Origin: Pseudomonadota bacterium
GTDB taxonomy: Bacteria; Pseudomonadota; Gammaproteobacteria; Burkholderiales; Burkholderiaceae_B
Length of the DNA stretch: 9,165 nt
Reading direction: 5' to 3'
Assembly: GCA_023432075.1 (NCBI GenBank)
Contig: JAEYVD010000790.1
Location: 1-9,165, forward strand
Below the pieces are notes generated by a model that had not been told where the DNA came from, searched no databases, and saw only the letters and a list, made by a program, of their open reading frames with translations. Positions 1 through 5,955 of the stretch are shown one piece after another. Each line of letters opens with the position of its first letter. The first letter of the stretch is position 1. The translations under genes were made by a program, and so were the position numbers.

Positions 1-1089
1 GGCGAACCCGATTTCTCGACGCCCGAGCACATCCGGCAGGCCGCGACGGCCGCCATGAACCGCGGCGAAACCAAGTATCCGCCGGCGCAGGGCACGCTCG
101 CCCTGCGCAAGGCCGCGGCCGCGCACCTGCTGGAAGCGACCGGCGTGACGTACCCGGCTTCGCGAGTCATCGTCAGCACCGGCGCCAAGCTGGTGATCTT
201 CAACGGGCTGGCCGCCACGCTGAACGATGGCGACGAAGTGCTGATTCCCGCGCCGTTCTGGGTGTCTTATCCGGACATGGTGCTGGTCAACGGCGGCGTG
301 CCGGTGGCGGTGGAAACGTCGCCCGCCGGCGACTACAAGGTCACGCCCGACGCCCTGGAACGCGCCATCACGCCGCGCACCAAGTGGCTGATGATGAACG
401 CGCCCAGCAACCCGACCGGATCGGTCTATACCGCTGAAGAACTGCGCGGCCTGACCGAGGTCCTGGCGCGTCATCCGCACGTCTGGCTGATGACCGACGA
501 CATCTACGCGCGCCTGAACTTCACCGGCGAGCCGACGGTGCATCCGCTGCAGGTGGCGCCGGAACTGGCCGAACGCACCCTCGTGGTCAACGGCGTGTCC
601 AAGGCCTATGCCATGACGGGCTGGCGCATCGGCTACGGCGCCGGTCCCGACGAGCTCATCAAGGCGATGGCGATCCTGCAATCGCAAAGCACGTCGGGCG
701 CCTCGTCGGTCAGCCAGGCGGCCGCGTTGCAAGCCCTGACGGGCCCGCAAGACTGCGTCGTGGAATTTGCCAAGGTGTTTCGCGAACGTCGCGACCTGGC
801 GATCGCCGAATTGTCGGGTACGCCGGGCCTGGACATCGTGGTGCCGCAGGGCGCGTTCTATGTCTTTCCGGATTGCTCGGGCCTTTTGGGCAAGAAGACG
901 CCGGCCGGCGACGTGATCGCCAGCGATACCGACCTGACGCACTACCTGCTGCGCGAAGCGGGCGTGGCGGTCATCGACGGTCACGCCTACGGCGCGCCGG
1001 GCACGTTCCGGCTGTCGTTCGCGGCCTCGCTGGACGATATCCGTCAAGGTTGCGCCGCCATTCGCGAGGCGTGCGCCAAACTGGCCTGA
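1..1089 (+). CDS. Class I/II PLP-dependent aminotransferase (5' end missing)
   Basis: Cytosolic fold-type I aminotransferase of the aspartate-aminotransferase-like group, which moves an amino group between an amino acid and a 2-oxo acid using pyridoxal phosphate. The frame is open from base 1, so the gene starts outside the window; 362 residues are visible of a family length near 400, so about 35-40 N-terminal residues are missing. Numbering from the first visible residue: GEPDF substrate-binding motif at 1-5, the cofactor-contacting NAPSNPTG at 133-140, TDDIY at 165-169 (Asp166 and Tyr169 in the PLP-ring positions), the Schiff-base lysine Lys201 in SKAYAMTGWRIGY, and the carboxylate-binding Arg337 in FRLSFA. 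All key residues are present, so it should be active. The ATG at base 55 is internal, because the conserved GEPDF lies upstream of it. Substrate cannot be read from the sequence; the neighbouring amino-acid importer hints at a catabolic role. A terminator-like hairpin follows 11 nt after the stop. Confidence 0.93.
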   Translation, partial: GEPDFSTPEHIRQAATAAMNRGETKYPPAQGTLALRKAAAAHLLEATGVTYPASRVIVSTGAKLVIFNGLAATLNDGDEVLIPAPFWVSYPDMVLVNGGVPVAVETSPAGDYKVTPDALERAITPRTKWLMMNAPSNPTGSVYTAEELRGLTEVLARHPHVWLMTDDIYARLNFTGEPTVHPLQVAPELAERTLVVNGVSKAYAMTGWRIGYGAGPDELIKAMAILQSQSTSGASSVSQAAALQALTGPQDCVVEFAKVFRERRDLAIAELSGTPGLDIVVPQGAFYVFPDCSGLLGKKTPAGDVIASDTDLTHYLLREAGVAVIDGHAYGAPGTFRLSFAASLDDIRQGCAAIREACAKLA

Positions 1090-1100
1090 TACCCGATACC

Positions 1101-1130
1101 CGCCGGACCTCGACGGTCCGGCGTTGATCG
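1101..1130 (+). terminator. Probable Rho-independent terminator after the aminotransferase
   Basis: A perfect 9-bp GC-rich stem is formed by CGCCGGACC (1101-1109) and GGTCCGGCG (1115-1123) around a 5-nt loop, and is followed by TTGATCGATT. It begins 11 nt after the aminotransferase stop. The T-tract is weak, so it may be leaky. Its right arm is shared with a second, competing hairpin at 1120-1140. Confidence 0.55.
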
Positions 1131-1168
1131 ATTCAACGCCATCGACTCCACGTCAGCGATTCAACGTC
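1127..1168. repeat. Three tandem imperfect 14-bp repeats upstream of the transporter operon
   Basis: Three head-to-tail 14-bp units with no spacer are visible: ATCGATTCAACGCC (1127-1140), ATCGACTCCACGTC (1141-1154) and AGCGATTCAACGTC (1155-1168). Units 1 and 3 match at 12 of 14 positions; unit 2 matches each of the others at 11 of 14. The array ends 44 nt before the start codon of the substrate-binding protein, where a promoter or operator would be expected. No clear sigma-70 promoter could be picked out next to it. A regulatory role (LysR or another regulator) is inference; chance similarity in a GC-rich gap is possible but less likely for three adjoining units. Confidence 0.6.
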
Positions 1169-1212
1169 CTATTCAGTCTGTTCACCAAACAACCAATCAA
1201 GGGGAATGAACC

Positions 1213-2034
1213 ATGAAGCGTCACACTTTTTTTGCCGCCTGCCTGGGCCTGGCTTCGCTGGCCGCGGGCGGATTGGCCCACGCCGACCAGCTTGACGACA
1301 TCAAGGCGCGCGGCGAGCTGGTTTGCGGCACGTTGGGCACGTCGCAACCGTTCAGTTTCCAGGACGCCGCGACGCGCCAGCTGGTGGGCTATGACGTGGA
1401 CGTCTGCAAGCTGGTCGCCGACAAGCTGGGCGTGAAGGTCAACTACAAGCTGCTGTCGGTGGCGGCGCGCGTACCCGAACTGAACGAAGGGCGCGTGGAC
1501 ATTCTGGCCGCCAACCTGGGCTATTCGCCCGACCGCGCCCAGCAGATCGCCTTCAGCCACTCGTACTACGTCAGCCCGCAAAAGCTGATGGTGCGCAAGG
1601 ATTCCGGCCTGGATTCGATCGAGGCCCTGAACGGCCGCCGCATCGGTGCGACCAAGGGGTCCAGCTCCGAGCGCGAGATCAAGCGCATTCTGGACAAGTC
1701 GCAGGTGATTGGCTACGGCGACAGCTCGGCCACGTACCTTGCCCTGCAGCAGAAGAAGGTGGACGCGCAGTTCGCTTCCGAGCTCGTGCTGGTGCGCCTG
1801 GTGCTGCAAAGCCCGCCGACCGCGCCGGTCAGCGTCATCCCCAAGGCGGTGTTCGATGAGCCCTGGGGCCTGGGCGTGCGCAAGTCCGAGCCGCGCTTCC
1901 TGGAAACGGTGAACCAGGCGCTGGACGAGGCCGAAACTTCCGGCGCGGCAGCCAAGCTGTTCGACAAGTGGTTTGGCCCCGAGACGCCGTACAAGCTGGA
2001 ACGCAGCTTCAAGATCGGCCCGATCGCCGGCTGA
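1213..2034 (+). CDS. Amino-acid ABC transporter, periplasmic substrate-binding protein (SBP family 3)
   Basis: Periplasmic receptor that captures a polar amino acid or similar compound and delivers it to the permeases encoded downstream. It has 273 residues, normal for the family. A Sec signal peptide covers residues 1-24: Lys-Arg N-terminus, hydrophobic core, and AHA at 22-24 with likely cleavage before Asp25. There is no lipobox, so the protein should be soluble. Family 3 hallmarks are VGYDVDVCK (58-66), NEGRVDI (91-97), the SPDR motif whose Arg108 corresponds to the alpha-carboxylate-binding arginine, and GATKGSSSE (145-153), the second ligand-binding strand. In the stretch following VDA (183-185) the aspartate that usually binds the ligand amino group seems replaced by Ser189, followed by Glu190, so the ligand may not be a standard amino acid. 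The start is supported by AAGGGGA at 1199-1205, 7 nt before the ATG. It is the first gene of the transporter unit, 123 nt after the aminotransferase. Confidence 0.93.
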   Translation: MKRHTFFAACLGLASLAAGGLAHADQLDDIKARGELVCGTLGTSQPFSFQDAATRQLVGYDVDVCKLVADKLGVKVNYKLLSVAARVPELNEGRVDILAANLGYSPDRAQQIAFSHSYYVSPQKLMVRKDSGLDSIEALNGRRIGATKGSSSEREIKRILDKSQVIGYGDSSATYLALQQKKVDAQFASELVLVRLVLQSPPTAPVSVIPKAVFDEPWGLGVRKSEPRFLETVNQALDEAETSGAAAKLFDKWFGPETPYKLERSFKIGPIAG

Positions 2035-2066
2035 GGCACGAACCCGGGCGTTTCCCTCGCCACTCC

Positions 2067-2116
2067 CGTCACGGCTTCGGCGCGTCCCGCAAGGCGGCGC
2101 GCGCGAAGCCGTGATG
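2067..2116 (+). other. Long stem-loop between the binding-protein and permease genes
   Basis: TCACGGCTTCG (2069-2079) pairs perfectly with CGAAGCCGTGA (2104-2114), giving 11 bp, extended outward by a G-T pair and a C-G pair (2067-2068 with 2115-2116). After a one-base bulge (G2080) four more GC pairs can form (2081-2084 with 2100-2103). There is no T-tract after it, so it is not a classic terminator. In ABC operons such hairpins often protect the 3' end of the binding-protein message or slow transcription into the permeases, raising the ratio of receptor to membrane parts; that role here is inference. Confidence 0.6.
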
Positions 2117-2156
2117 CTTGGCGCCGCGCGCCCGATCGCAGGAGATTGACAGGTTT

Positions 2157-2846
2157 ATGAGCTTTCTAGACGCTTCCCAATACCAGCTGCTGCTCAGCGG
2201 CATGGCGGTCACCGTGCAGCTGTTCCTGGTTGCATGGGTCATGGCGTTCACCATCGCGGTGACGCTGGTGGTGGTGCGCGCCACCAATCTGGCGCCGTGC
2301 CGCTGGCTGGTCGACGCCTATGTGGAATATCACCGCAACGTGCCCCTGCTGGTGCAGGTGCTGTTCTGGTATTTCGGCATGCCCGAATTGCTGCCCGAAG
2401 GGTTCCGCATGTGGCTGTACGCGCACAACGCCGAAATGTCGCTGGCGGCGATCGCGTTGGCGCTGGGGTCGGCCGCCTATATCGCCGAAGACATCCGCAG
2501 CGGCCTGCGCGCCATTCCCGGCACCCAGTTCGAGGCCGCCCGCGCGCTGGGCGCCAGCTATCTGCAATGCATGCGCTTCGTGATCGTGCCGCAGGCGCTG
2601 CGCATCTCCATCCCGCCGCTGGTCGGGCGCGCGCTGCTGCTGTTCAAGAACACCAGCGTGGCCATGGCGATCGGCGTGATGGAGCTGACCTACCAGGCGC
2701 GAGAAATCGAAAACGAGACCTACCGCACCTTCGCCACCTTCGGCGCGGCGACGATCATGTACCTGCTGGGATCGTTCCTGATCATGGCTTTCGGATCGCG
2801 CATCTACGCCCGTTATCGTCTGAACCGCGGAGGCCACGGTGCTTGA
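2157..2846 (+). CDS. Amino-acid ABC transporter permease, GltJ/HisQ type
   Basis: Inner-membrane channel subunit of the importer; pairs with the permease encoded next to it. It has 229 residues, usual for the HisM/HisQ-type polar-amino-acid permeases. Hydrophobic stretches lie at roughly residues 10-35, 60-80, 95-115, 150-175 and 195-220. The cytoplasmic EAA loop that docks on the ATPase is clear: EAARALG at 126-132 followed by the conserved IVPQAL. The motif HRNVPLLVQVLFWY in the first third is also typical of this family. An upstream in-frame TTG at 2118 would add 13 residues of no family character; the ATG at 2157 is preferred because MSFLDASQ begins like relatives. AGGAGA at 2140-2145 lies 11 nt upstream, a rather long spacing. 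It sits 122 nt after the binding-protein gene, and its last 8 nt overlap the next permease, indicating translational coupling. Confidence 0.92.
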   Translation: MSFLDASQYQLLLSGMAVTVQLFLVAWVMAFTIAVTLVVVRATNLAPCRWLVDAYVEYHRNVPLLVQVLFWYFGMPELLPEGFRMWLYAHNAEMSLAAIALALGSAAYIAEDIRSGLRAIPGTQFEAARALGASYLQCMRFVIVPQALRISIPPLVGRALLLFKNTSVAMAIGVMELTYQAREIENETYRTFATFGAATIMYLLGSFLIMAFGSRIYARYRLNRGGHGA

Positions 2847-3528
2847 TCTGCTGATGCAATACTGGCCCACGCTGCTCGTGGGCCAATACCCCAACGGTCC
2901 GCTGGGCGGACTGGCGCTGACCCTCATCCTGGCCGCGCTGGGCCTGGCGATGTCCCTGCCGCTGGCGCTGTTGATCGCGCTGGCGCGTGTCAGTCCCTAC
3001 GGCTGGCTGCGCACGGCCAGCAAGGCCCTGGTCAATGTGGTGCGCGGCATGCCGCTGCTCATGCTGATCTTCTGGGCTTACTTCGTCGTGCCCAAGATCA
3101 CCGGGCAGGTGGTCAGCGGCTTCTGGACGCTGATCTTTGCGCTGGTGGTCTATGAAAGCGCCTACCTGTCCGAGGTGATCCGGTCGGGCATCGAGGCGGT
3201 GCCGCGCGGGCAGATCGAAGCCTCGCGCTCGCTGGGCGTGGGCTACTGGACGACGATGCGCAAGGTGGTGCTGCCGCAGGCGCTGTTCAACGTGCTGCCC
3301 AGCATGACCAGCCAGTTCGTGTCCACCATCAAGGAAACGTCGCTGGGCTATGTCATCAGCGTCAACGAACTGACTTTTGCCGCCAACCAGGTCAACAACC
3401 TCGTGCTGACGCAGCCGCTGCAGGTGTTCGGCATTCTGGCCATCATCTACTTCTTGGTGTGCTTCAGCCTGAGCCGCGGCTTGAGCTGGCTGGACCTGCG
3501 CATCCGCCGCTCGCGGGCCATGGCTTAA
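2839..3528 (+). CDS. Amino-acid ABC transporter permease, GltK/HisM type
   Basis: Second inner-membrane subunit of the importer, expected to form a heterodimer with the preceding permease. It has 229 residues with about five hydrophobic segments. Family features are [18 protein letters not shown] near the N-terminus, [13 protein letters not shown] in the first third, and the EAA loop EASRSLG at 127-133 followed by VVLPQAL. The start is a GTG at 2839, inside the end of the previous gene (8-nt overlap), with a strong ribosome-binding site GCGGAGG at 2827-2833, 5 nt before it; no ATG offers an equally good start. The third residue of the EAA motif is serine rather than alanine, which is common in this family. 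The ATPase gene follows after 11 nt. Confidence 0.92.
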   Translation: MLDLLMQYWPTLLVGQYPNGPLGGLALTLILAALGLAMSLPLALLIALARVSPYGWLRTASKALVNVVRGMPLLMLIFWAYFVVPKITGQVVSGFWTLIFALVVYESAYLSEVIRSGIEAVPRGQIEASRSLGVGYWTTMRKVVLPQALFNVLPSMTSQFVSTIKETSLGYVISVNELTFAANQVNNLVLTQPLQVFGILAIIYFLVCFSLSRGLSWLDLRIRRSRAMA

Positions 3529-3539
3529 AGGAACAAAAC

Positions 3540-4274
3540 ATGATCAATCTCGAAAAAGTGAACAAGTGGTACGGCGAGCATCATGTGCTCAAGGACGTGG
3601 ATCTGTCGGTGGCGCGCGGTGAGGTGCTGGTGATTTGCGGCCCGTCCGGGTCGGGCAAGTCCACCATGATCCGCACGATCAACCGGCTGGAGCCCATCGA
3701 GAAGGGCCGCATCCTGATCGACGGCCAGGACATCTACCAGAAGGGCGCGAACCTGAACGCCCTGCGCCAGAAGATCGGCTTCGTGTTTCAGCAGTTCAAC
3801 CTGTTTCCGCACATGAGCGTGCTGGAGAACGTGATCTTCGCGCCGGTGAACATCCGCAAGCAGCCGCGCAAGCAGGCCGTGGATCTGGCGCGCAGCCTGC
3901 TCGACCGCGTGGGGCTGGCGCACAAGATCGACGCCTATCCGGGATCGCTGTCGGGCGGCCAGCAGCAGCGGGTGGCGATTGCGCGCGCGCTGGCCCTGCA
4001 GCCGCCGGTCATGCTGTTCGACGAACCGACCAGCGCGCTCGACCCGGAGATGGTGGGCGAGGTGCTGCAGGTGATGAAGAGCCTGGCCAAGGACGGCATG
4101 ACGATGGTGTGCGTGACGCACGAAATGGGCTTTGCGCGCGACGTCTGCGACCGCGTGGTGTTCATGGACGCGGGCGAGATCCTGGAGATGGACACGCCCG
4201 AGCGCTTCTTCAGCGCGCCGGCGCATCCGCGCGCGCAGCGCTTCCTGGCGGACATCCTGCACCCGCGGGGATGA
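3540..4274 (+). CDS. Amino-acid ABC transporter ATP-binding protein, GltL/GlnQ type
   Basis: Cytoplasmic ATPase that powers the importer as a homodimer bound to the two permeases. It has 244 residues, the normal size. All nucleotide-binding motifs are intact: Walker [10 protein letters not shown] at 34-42 (Lys40), Q-loop [12 protein letters not shown], signature [15 protein letters not shown] starting at residue 137, Walker [14 protein letters not shown] with Asp161 and catalytic Glu162, and the switch histidine His194 in VTHEMGFA. The QQFNLFPHM and THEMGFA wording is characteristic of the polar-amino-acid (PAAT/HisP-GlnQ) family. The ATG at 3540 is preceded by AAAGGAA (3527-3533) that overlaps the stop of the upstream permease. 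A longer in-frame reading from 3459 is rejected because it overlaps permease coding sequence and adds no family residues. Enzyme class is certain; the transported amino acid is not. Confidence 0.95.
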   Translation: MINLEKVNKWYGEHHVLKDVDLSVARGEVLVICGPSGSGKSTMIRTINRLEPIEKGRILIDGQDIYQKGANLNALRQKIGFVFQQFNLFPHMSVLENVIFAPVNIRKQPRKQAVDLARSLLDRVGLAHKIDAYPGSLSGGQQQRVAIARALALQPPVMLFDEPTSALDPEMVGEVLQVMKSLAKDGMTMVCVTHEMGFARDVCDRVVFMDAGEILEMDTPERFFSAPAHPRAQRFLADILHPRG

Positions 4275-4314
4275 TCCGGGCCGTGCGGCCTCGGTGGTAA
4301 TGTTGGGGGTTTCC

Positions 4315-5295
4315 ATGCGCTTTTCTTCGACCGCGGCGATGTACACCCTCAAACAGCTGGAGGCCTTTTATTGGAGTTCCGAACTGGGCAGCTTCAGCGC
4401 GTCGTCGCGCAAGCTGCACACCACCCAATCGGCCGTGGCCAAACGGGTGGGCGAACTCGAGGCCTTTGCGGGCGCGCCCCTGTTCGAGCGGCGGGCCAAG
4501 AAACTTCTGTTGACCCCCCAGGGCCGCAAGCTCTTTGAGCTGGCAAGCCAGATGCTGGAGCTGAACAGCCGGATTGTCCAGAACATGGCCGATCCGGCCA
4601 GCTTTGAAGGCGTGGTGCGGCTGGGCGTGACGGAACTGGTCGGCATGACCTGGCTGGCCGGGCTGATCAAGCAGATCAGCCAGCGCTACCCGCGCGTGCA
4701 GCTGATGCCCGAGATCGATGGCGGCATTACGCTTTACGAGCGGCTGGAGCAGGACGAACTGGACCTGGCGATCATGCCGGGTCCTTTCTGGGGCTATCAG
4801 TACGATTGCACGCACCTGGGCGCGGTCACCAACGTATGGATGGCCAGCCCGGCGCTGGACATCGATGTCGCCGCCGCGCTGACGCCGCAGGACCTGGCGC
4901 CGTACCCCGTCATTTCGCAGCCCACCAATTCCGCGCTATCGCACTTGTATGACGCGTGGTTCGCCGAGCAGGGGATGCCGGTCAAGCGGGTGCTGACGTG
5001 CAACAGCCTGGGCATGATGGCCCAGCTGACGATGCTGGGATTGGGGATCAGCTACCTGCCGGGCGCCTATTTTGCGCCGCTGGTGGCGCGCGGGGCGCTG
5101 TGCCAGCTGAATGTGCAGCCGGACCTGCCGACCATCAACTACTACGCGGTGCACAAAAAGAACATCGTCAACCCGGTCGTGTCGCGGGTGATCGACATTG
5201 CGCGCGAGGAATGCGCCTTCGAGGTGGCGGGGGCGTTCCTGCCGCATGTGCCGCCGGCGGCGCGGCCGCTCGGGGCGGGTGAAAAAGGCGAGTAA
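4315..5295 (+). CDS. LysR-type transcriptional regulator
   Basis: DNA-binding regulator, probably controlling the adjacent transporter and possibly the aminotransferase. It has 326 residues from this start, typical for the family. The N-terminal winged helix-turn-helix runs from about residue 12 (LKQLEAFYWSSELGSFSAS) through TTQSAVAKRVGELE at 36-49 and the wing PLFERRAKKLLLTPQG. A periplasmic-binding-protein-like effector domain starts near residue 99 (GVVRLGVTELVG) and contains the DELDLAIMPGP strand. Three in-frame ATGs are possible (4300, 4315, 4339). The one at 4315 has a GGGGG tract 5 nt upstream, while the one at 4339 gives the canonical MYTLKQLEAF beginning (318 residues) but has no visible ribosome-binding site. 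The gene lies 40 nt behind the ATPase on the same strand, so it is probably the last gene of the operon instead of being divergent as in classic LysR systems. The effector is unknown. Confidence 0.92.
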   Translation: MRFSSTAAMYTLKQLEAFYWSSELGSFSASSRKLHTTQSAVAKRVGELEAFAGAPLFERRAKKLLLTPQGRKLFELASQMLELNSRIVQNMADPASFEGVVRLGVTELVGMTWLAGLIKQISQRYPRVQLMPEIDGGITLYERLEQDELDLAIMPGPFWGYQYDCTHLGAVTNVWMASPALDIDVAAALTPQDLAPYPVISQPTNSALSHLYDAWFAEQGMPVKRVLTCNSLGMMAQLTMLGLGISYLPGAYFAPLVARGALCQLNVQPDLPTINYYAVHKKNIVNPVVSRVIDIAREECAFEVAGAFLPHVPPAARPLGAGEKGE

Positions 5296-5351
5296 AAAGC
5301 GCGAGTGGAAAGGGCGGGTTGGCCGATCGGGATCTGGCCGGATATTGATTG

Positions 5352-5399
5352 GCAAGGCCAGCGACCGGTGCGGCCGCTGGCCTTGCGCTTGTCTTGTTG
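5352..5399 (+). terminator. Rho-independent-like terminator after the LysR gene
   Basis: A perfect 12-bp stem is formed by GCAAGGCCAGCG (5352-5363) and CGCTGGCCTTGC (5375-5386) with an 11-nt loop. It is followed by GCTTGTCTTGTTG, a moderately T-rich tail on the + strand. It stands 56 nt after the LysR stop in the gap between convergent genes (5296-5450). Read from the - strand, the sequence after the stem is CAATCAATATC, much weaker, but the hairpin could also slow transcription coming from the lipoprotein gene. Confidence 0.65.
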
Positions 5400-5450
5400 C
5401 GGCGCCCGGTCCTGCCGCTGAGGCGACCGGACGCGGGCGGGCTGGCGCCG

Positions 5451-5834
5451 TCAACCGCAGCGGATCGCCGTCATCACGTCCTTGTCGTCCACGATCAAGT
5501 TCAGGCGGGTGTTGTTGTATTCCATGGTGACCACCTGGCCCGGGCGCAGCATGCGCGCGGTCGTGCTGCCGCTGCGCGTGCGCATGTCTTCCATGACGGA
5601 GGGCGTGGCTTTCTGGCCGATCTGCGATTGCAGCGCGCCCGCGTCGCAGCTCTTGCCGCTGGTGCTGCCGGGCATGGACGAGGATGAACCGTAGGAAGCG
5701 CCAGCGCCGGTGCTCGAGGAAGAGGACGCGCTCGAGGAGCTGGAAGCCGGCGCGCTGGATGTGCGCGAACCGCCAGTATTGGCGCACGCAGCCAGGCTGG
5801 CAACCAGCAGGAAGGGGATCAGCTTGCGGATCAT
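5451..5834 (-). CDS. Lipoprotein with Ser-rich linker and I78-family peptidase-inhibitor domain
   Basis: Predicted 127-residue outer-membrane lipoprotein. Residues 1-17 form a signal peptide with a lipobox ending LAAC (Cys17 lipidated). Residue 18 is alanine, not aspartate, which favours sorting to the outer membrane. Residues 26-59 are a low-complexity linker in which about 19 of 34 residues are serine. Residues 63-127 match the I78 inhibitor pattern (Pfam family of small serine-protease inhibitors): a Cys at the start (Cys63), IGQKAT, RTRSGSTTARMLRPGQVVT, MEYNNTRLNLIVDD, and a closing IRCG with Cys126. The two cysteines frame the domain and may form a disulfide. The start is fixed by AAGGAG (complement of 5841-5846), 6 nt upstream of the ATG; the longer reading up to 5993 runs into dnaE2 and has no support. 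Actual protease inhibition has not been shown here, and many family members are of unknown target. It lies 121 nt downstream of dnaE2, probably with its own promoter. Confidence 0.85.
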   Translation of the reverse strand: MIRKLIPFLLVASLAACANTGGSRTSSAPASSSSSASSSSSTGAGASYGSSSSMPGSTSGKSCDAGALQSQIGQKATPSVMEDMRTRSGSTTARMLRPGQVVTMEYNNTRLNLIVDDKDVMTAIRCG

Positions 5835-5867
5835 GTAGGACTCCTTACAACGAGCGGACAAAAACCC

Positions 5868-5899
5868 ATGATAGACCAGCGGCGATGCGCTGTGGTCAA
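5868..5899 (-). promoter_or_regulatory. Possible sigma-70 promoter for the lipoprotein gene
   Basis: On the - strand TTGACC (complement of 5894-5899) resembles a -35 box and TATCAT (complement of 5868-5873) a -10 box, placed about 34 nt before the lipoprotein start. The spacer is 20 nt, longer than the usual 16-18, so one of the two elements may be wrong. The location between dnaE2 and the lipoprotein gene is what would be expected for an independent promoter. Confidence 0.35.
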
Positions 5900-5914
5900 G
5901 GGGCGGCGGCCCCT
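5899..5914 (-). terminator. Weak hairpin downstream of dnaE2
   Basis: AGGGGC (5899-5904) and GCCCCT (5909-5914) form a 6-bp GC stem with a 4-nt loop, located 42 nt after the dnaE2 stop on the - strand. There is no T-tract on that strand, and the hairpin abuts the proposed -35 box of the lipoprotein gene. It may be a weak terminator or have no function. Confidence 0.25.
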
Positions 5915-5955
5915 GTGCAACCGGGCAACAGCGGCGGGCGGCTGGCCGTGCAGCT

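Noticed and set aside
2166..2927. Open frame of 253 codons antisense to the first permease
   Set aside because: Low-complexity His/Gln/Arg-rich translation with no recognisable domain; shadow of the permease gene.
4132..4314. Upstream extension of the LysR frame
   Set aside because: It lies inside the ATPase coding region, is Arg/Trp/Ser-rich, and LysR proteins begin directly before the helix-turn-helix.
3525..4352. Open frame of 275 codons antisense to the ATPase gene
   Set aside because: The + strand ATPase has every motif of its family; the antisense product has none and is His/Arg/Leu-rich.
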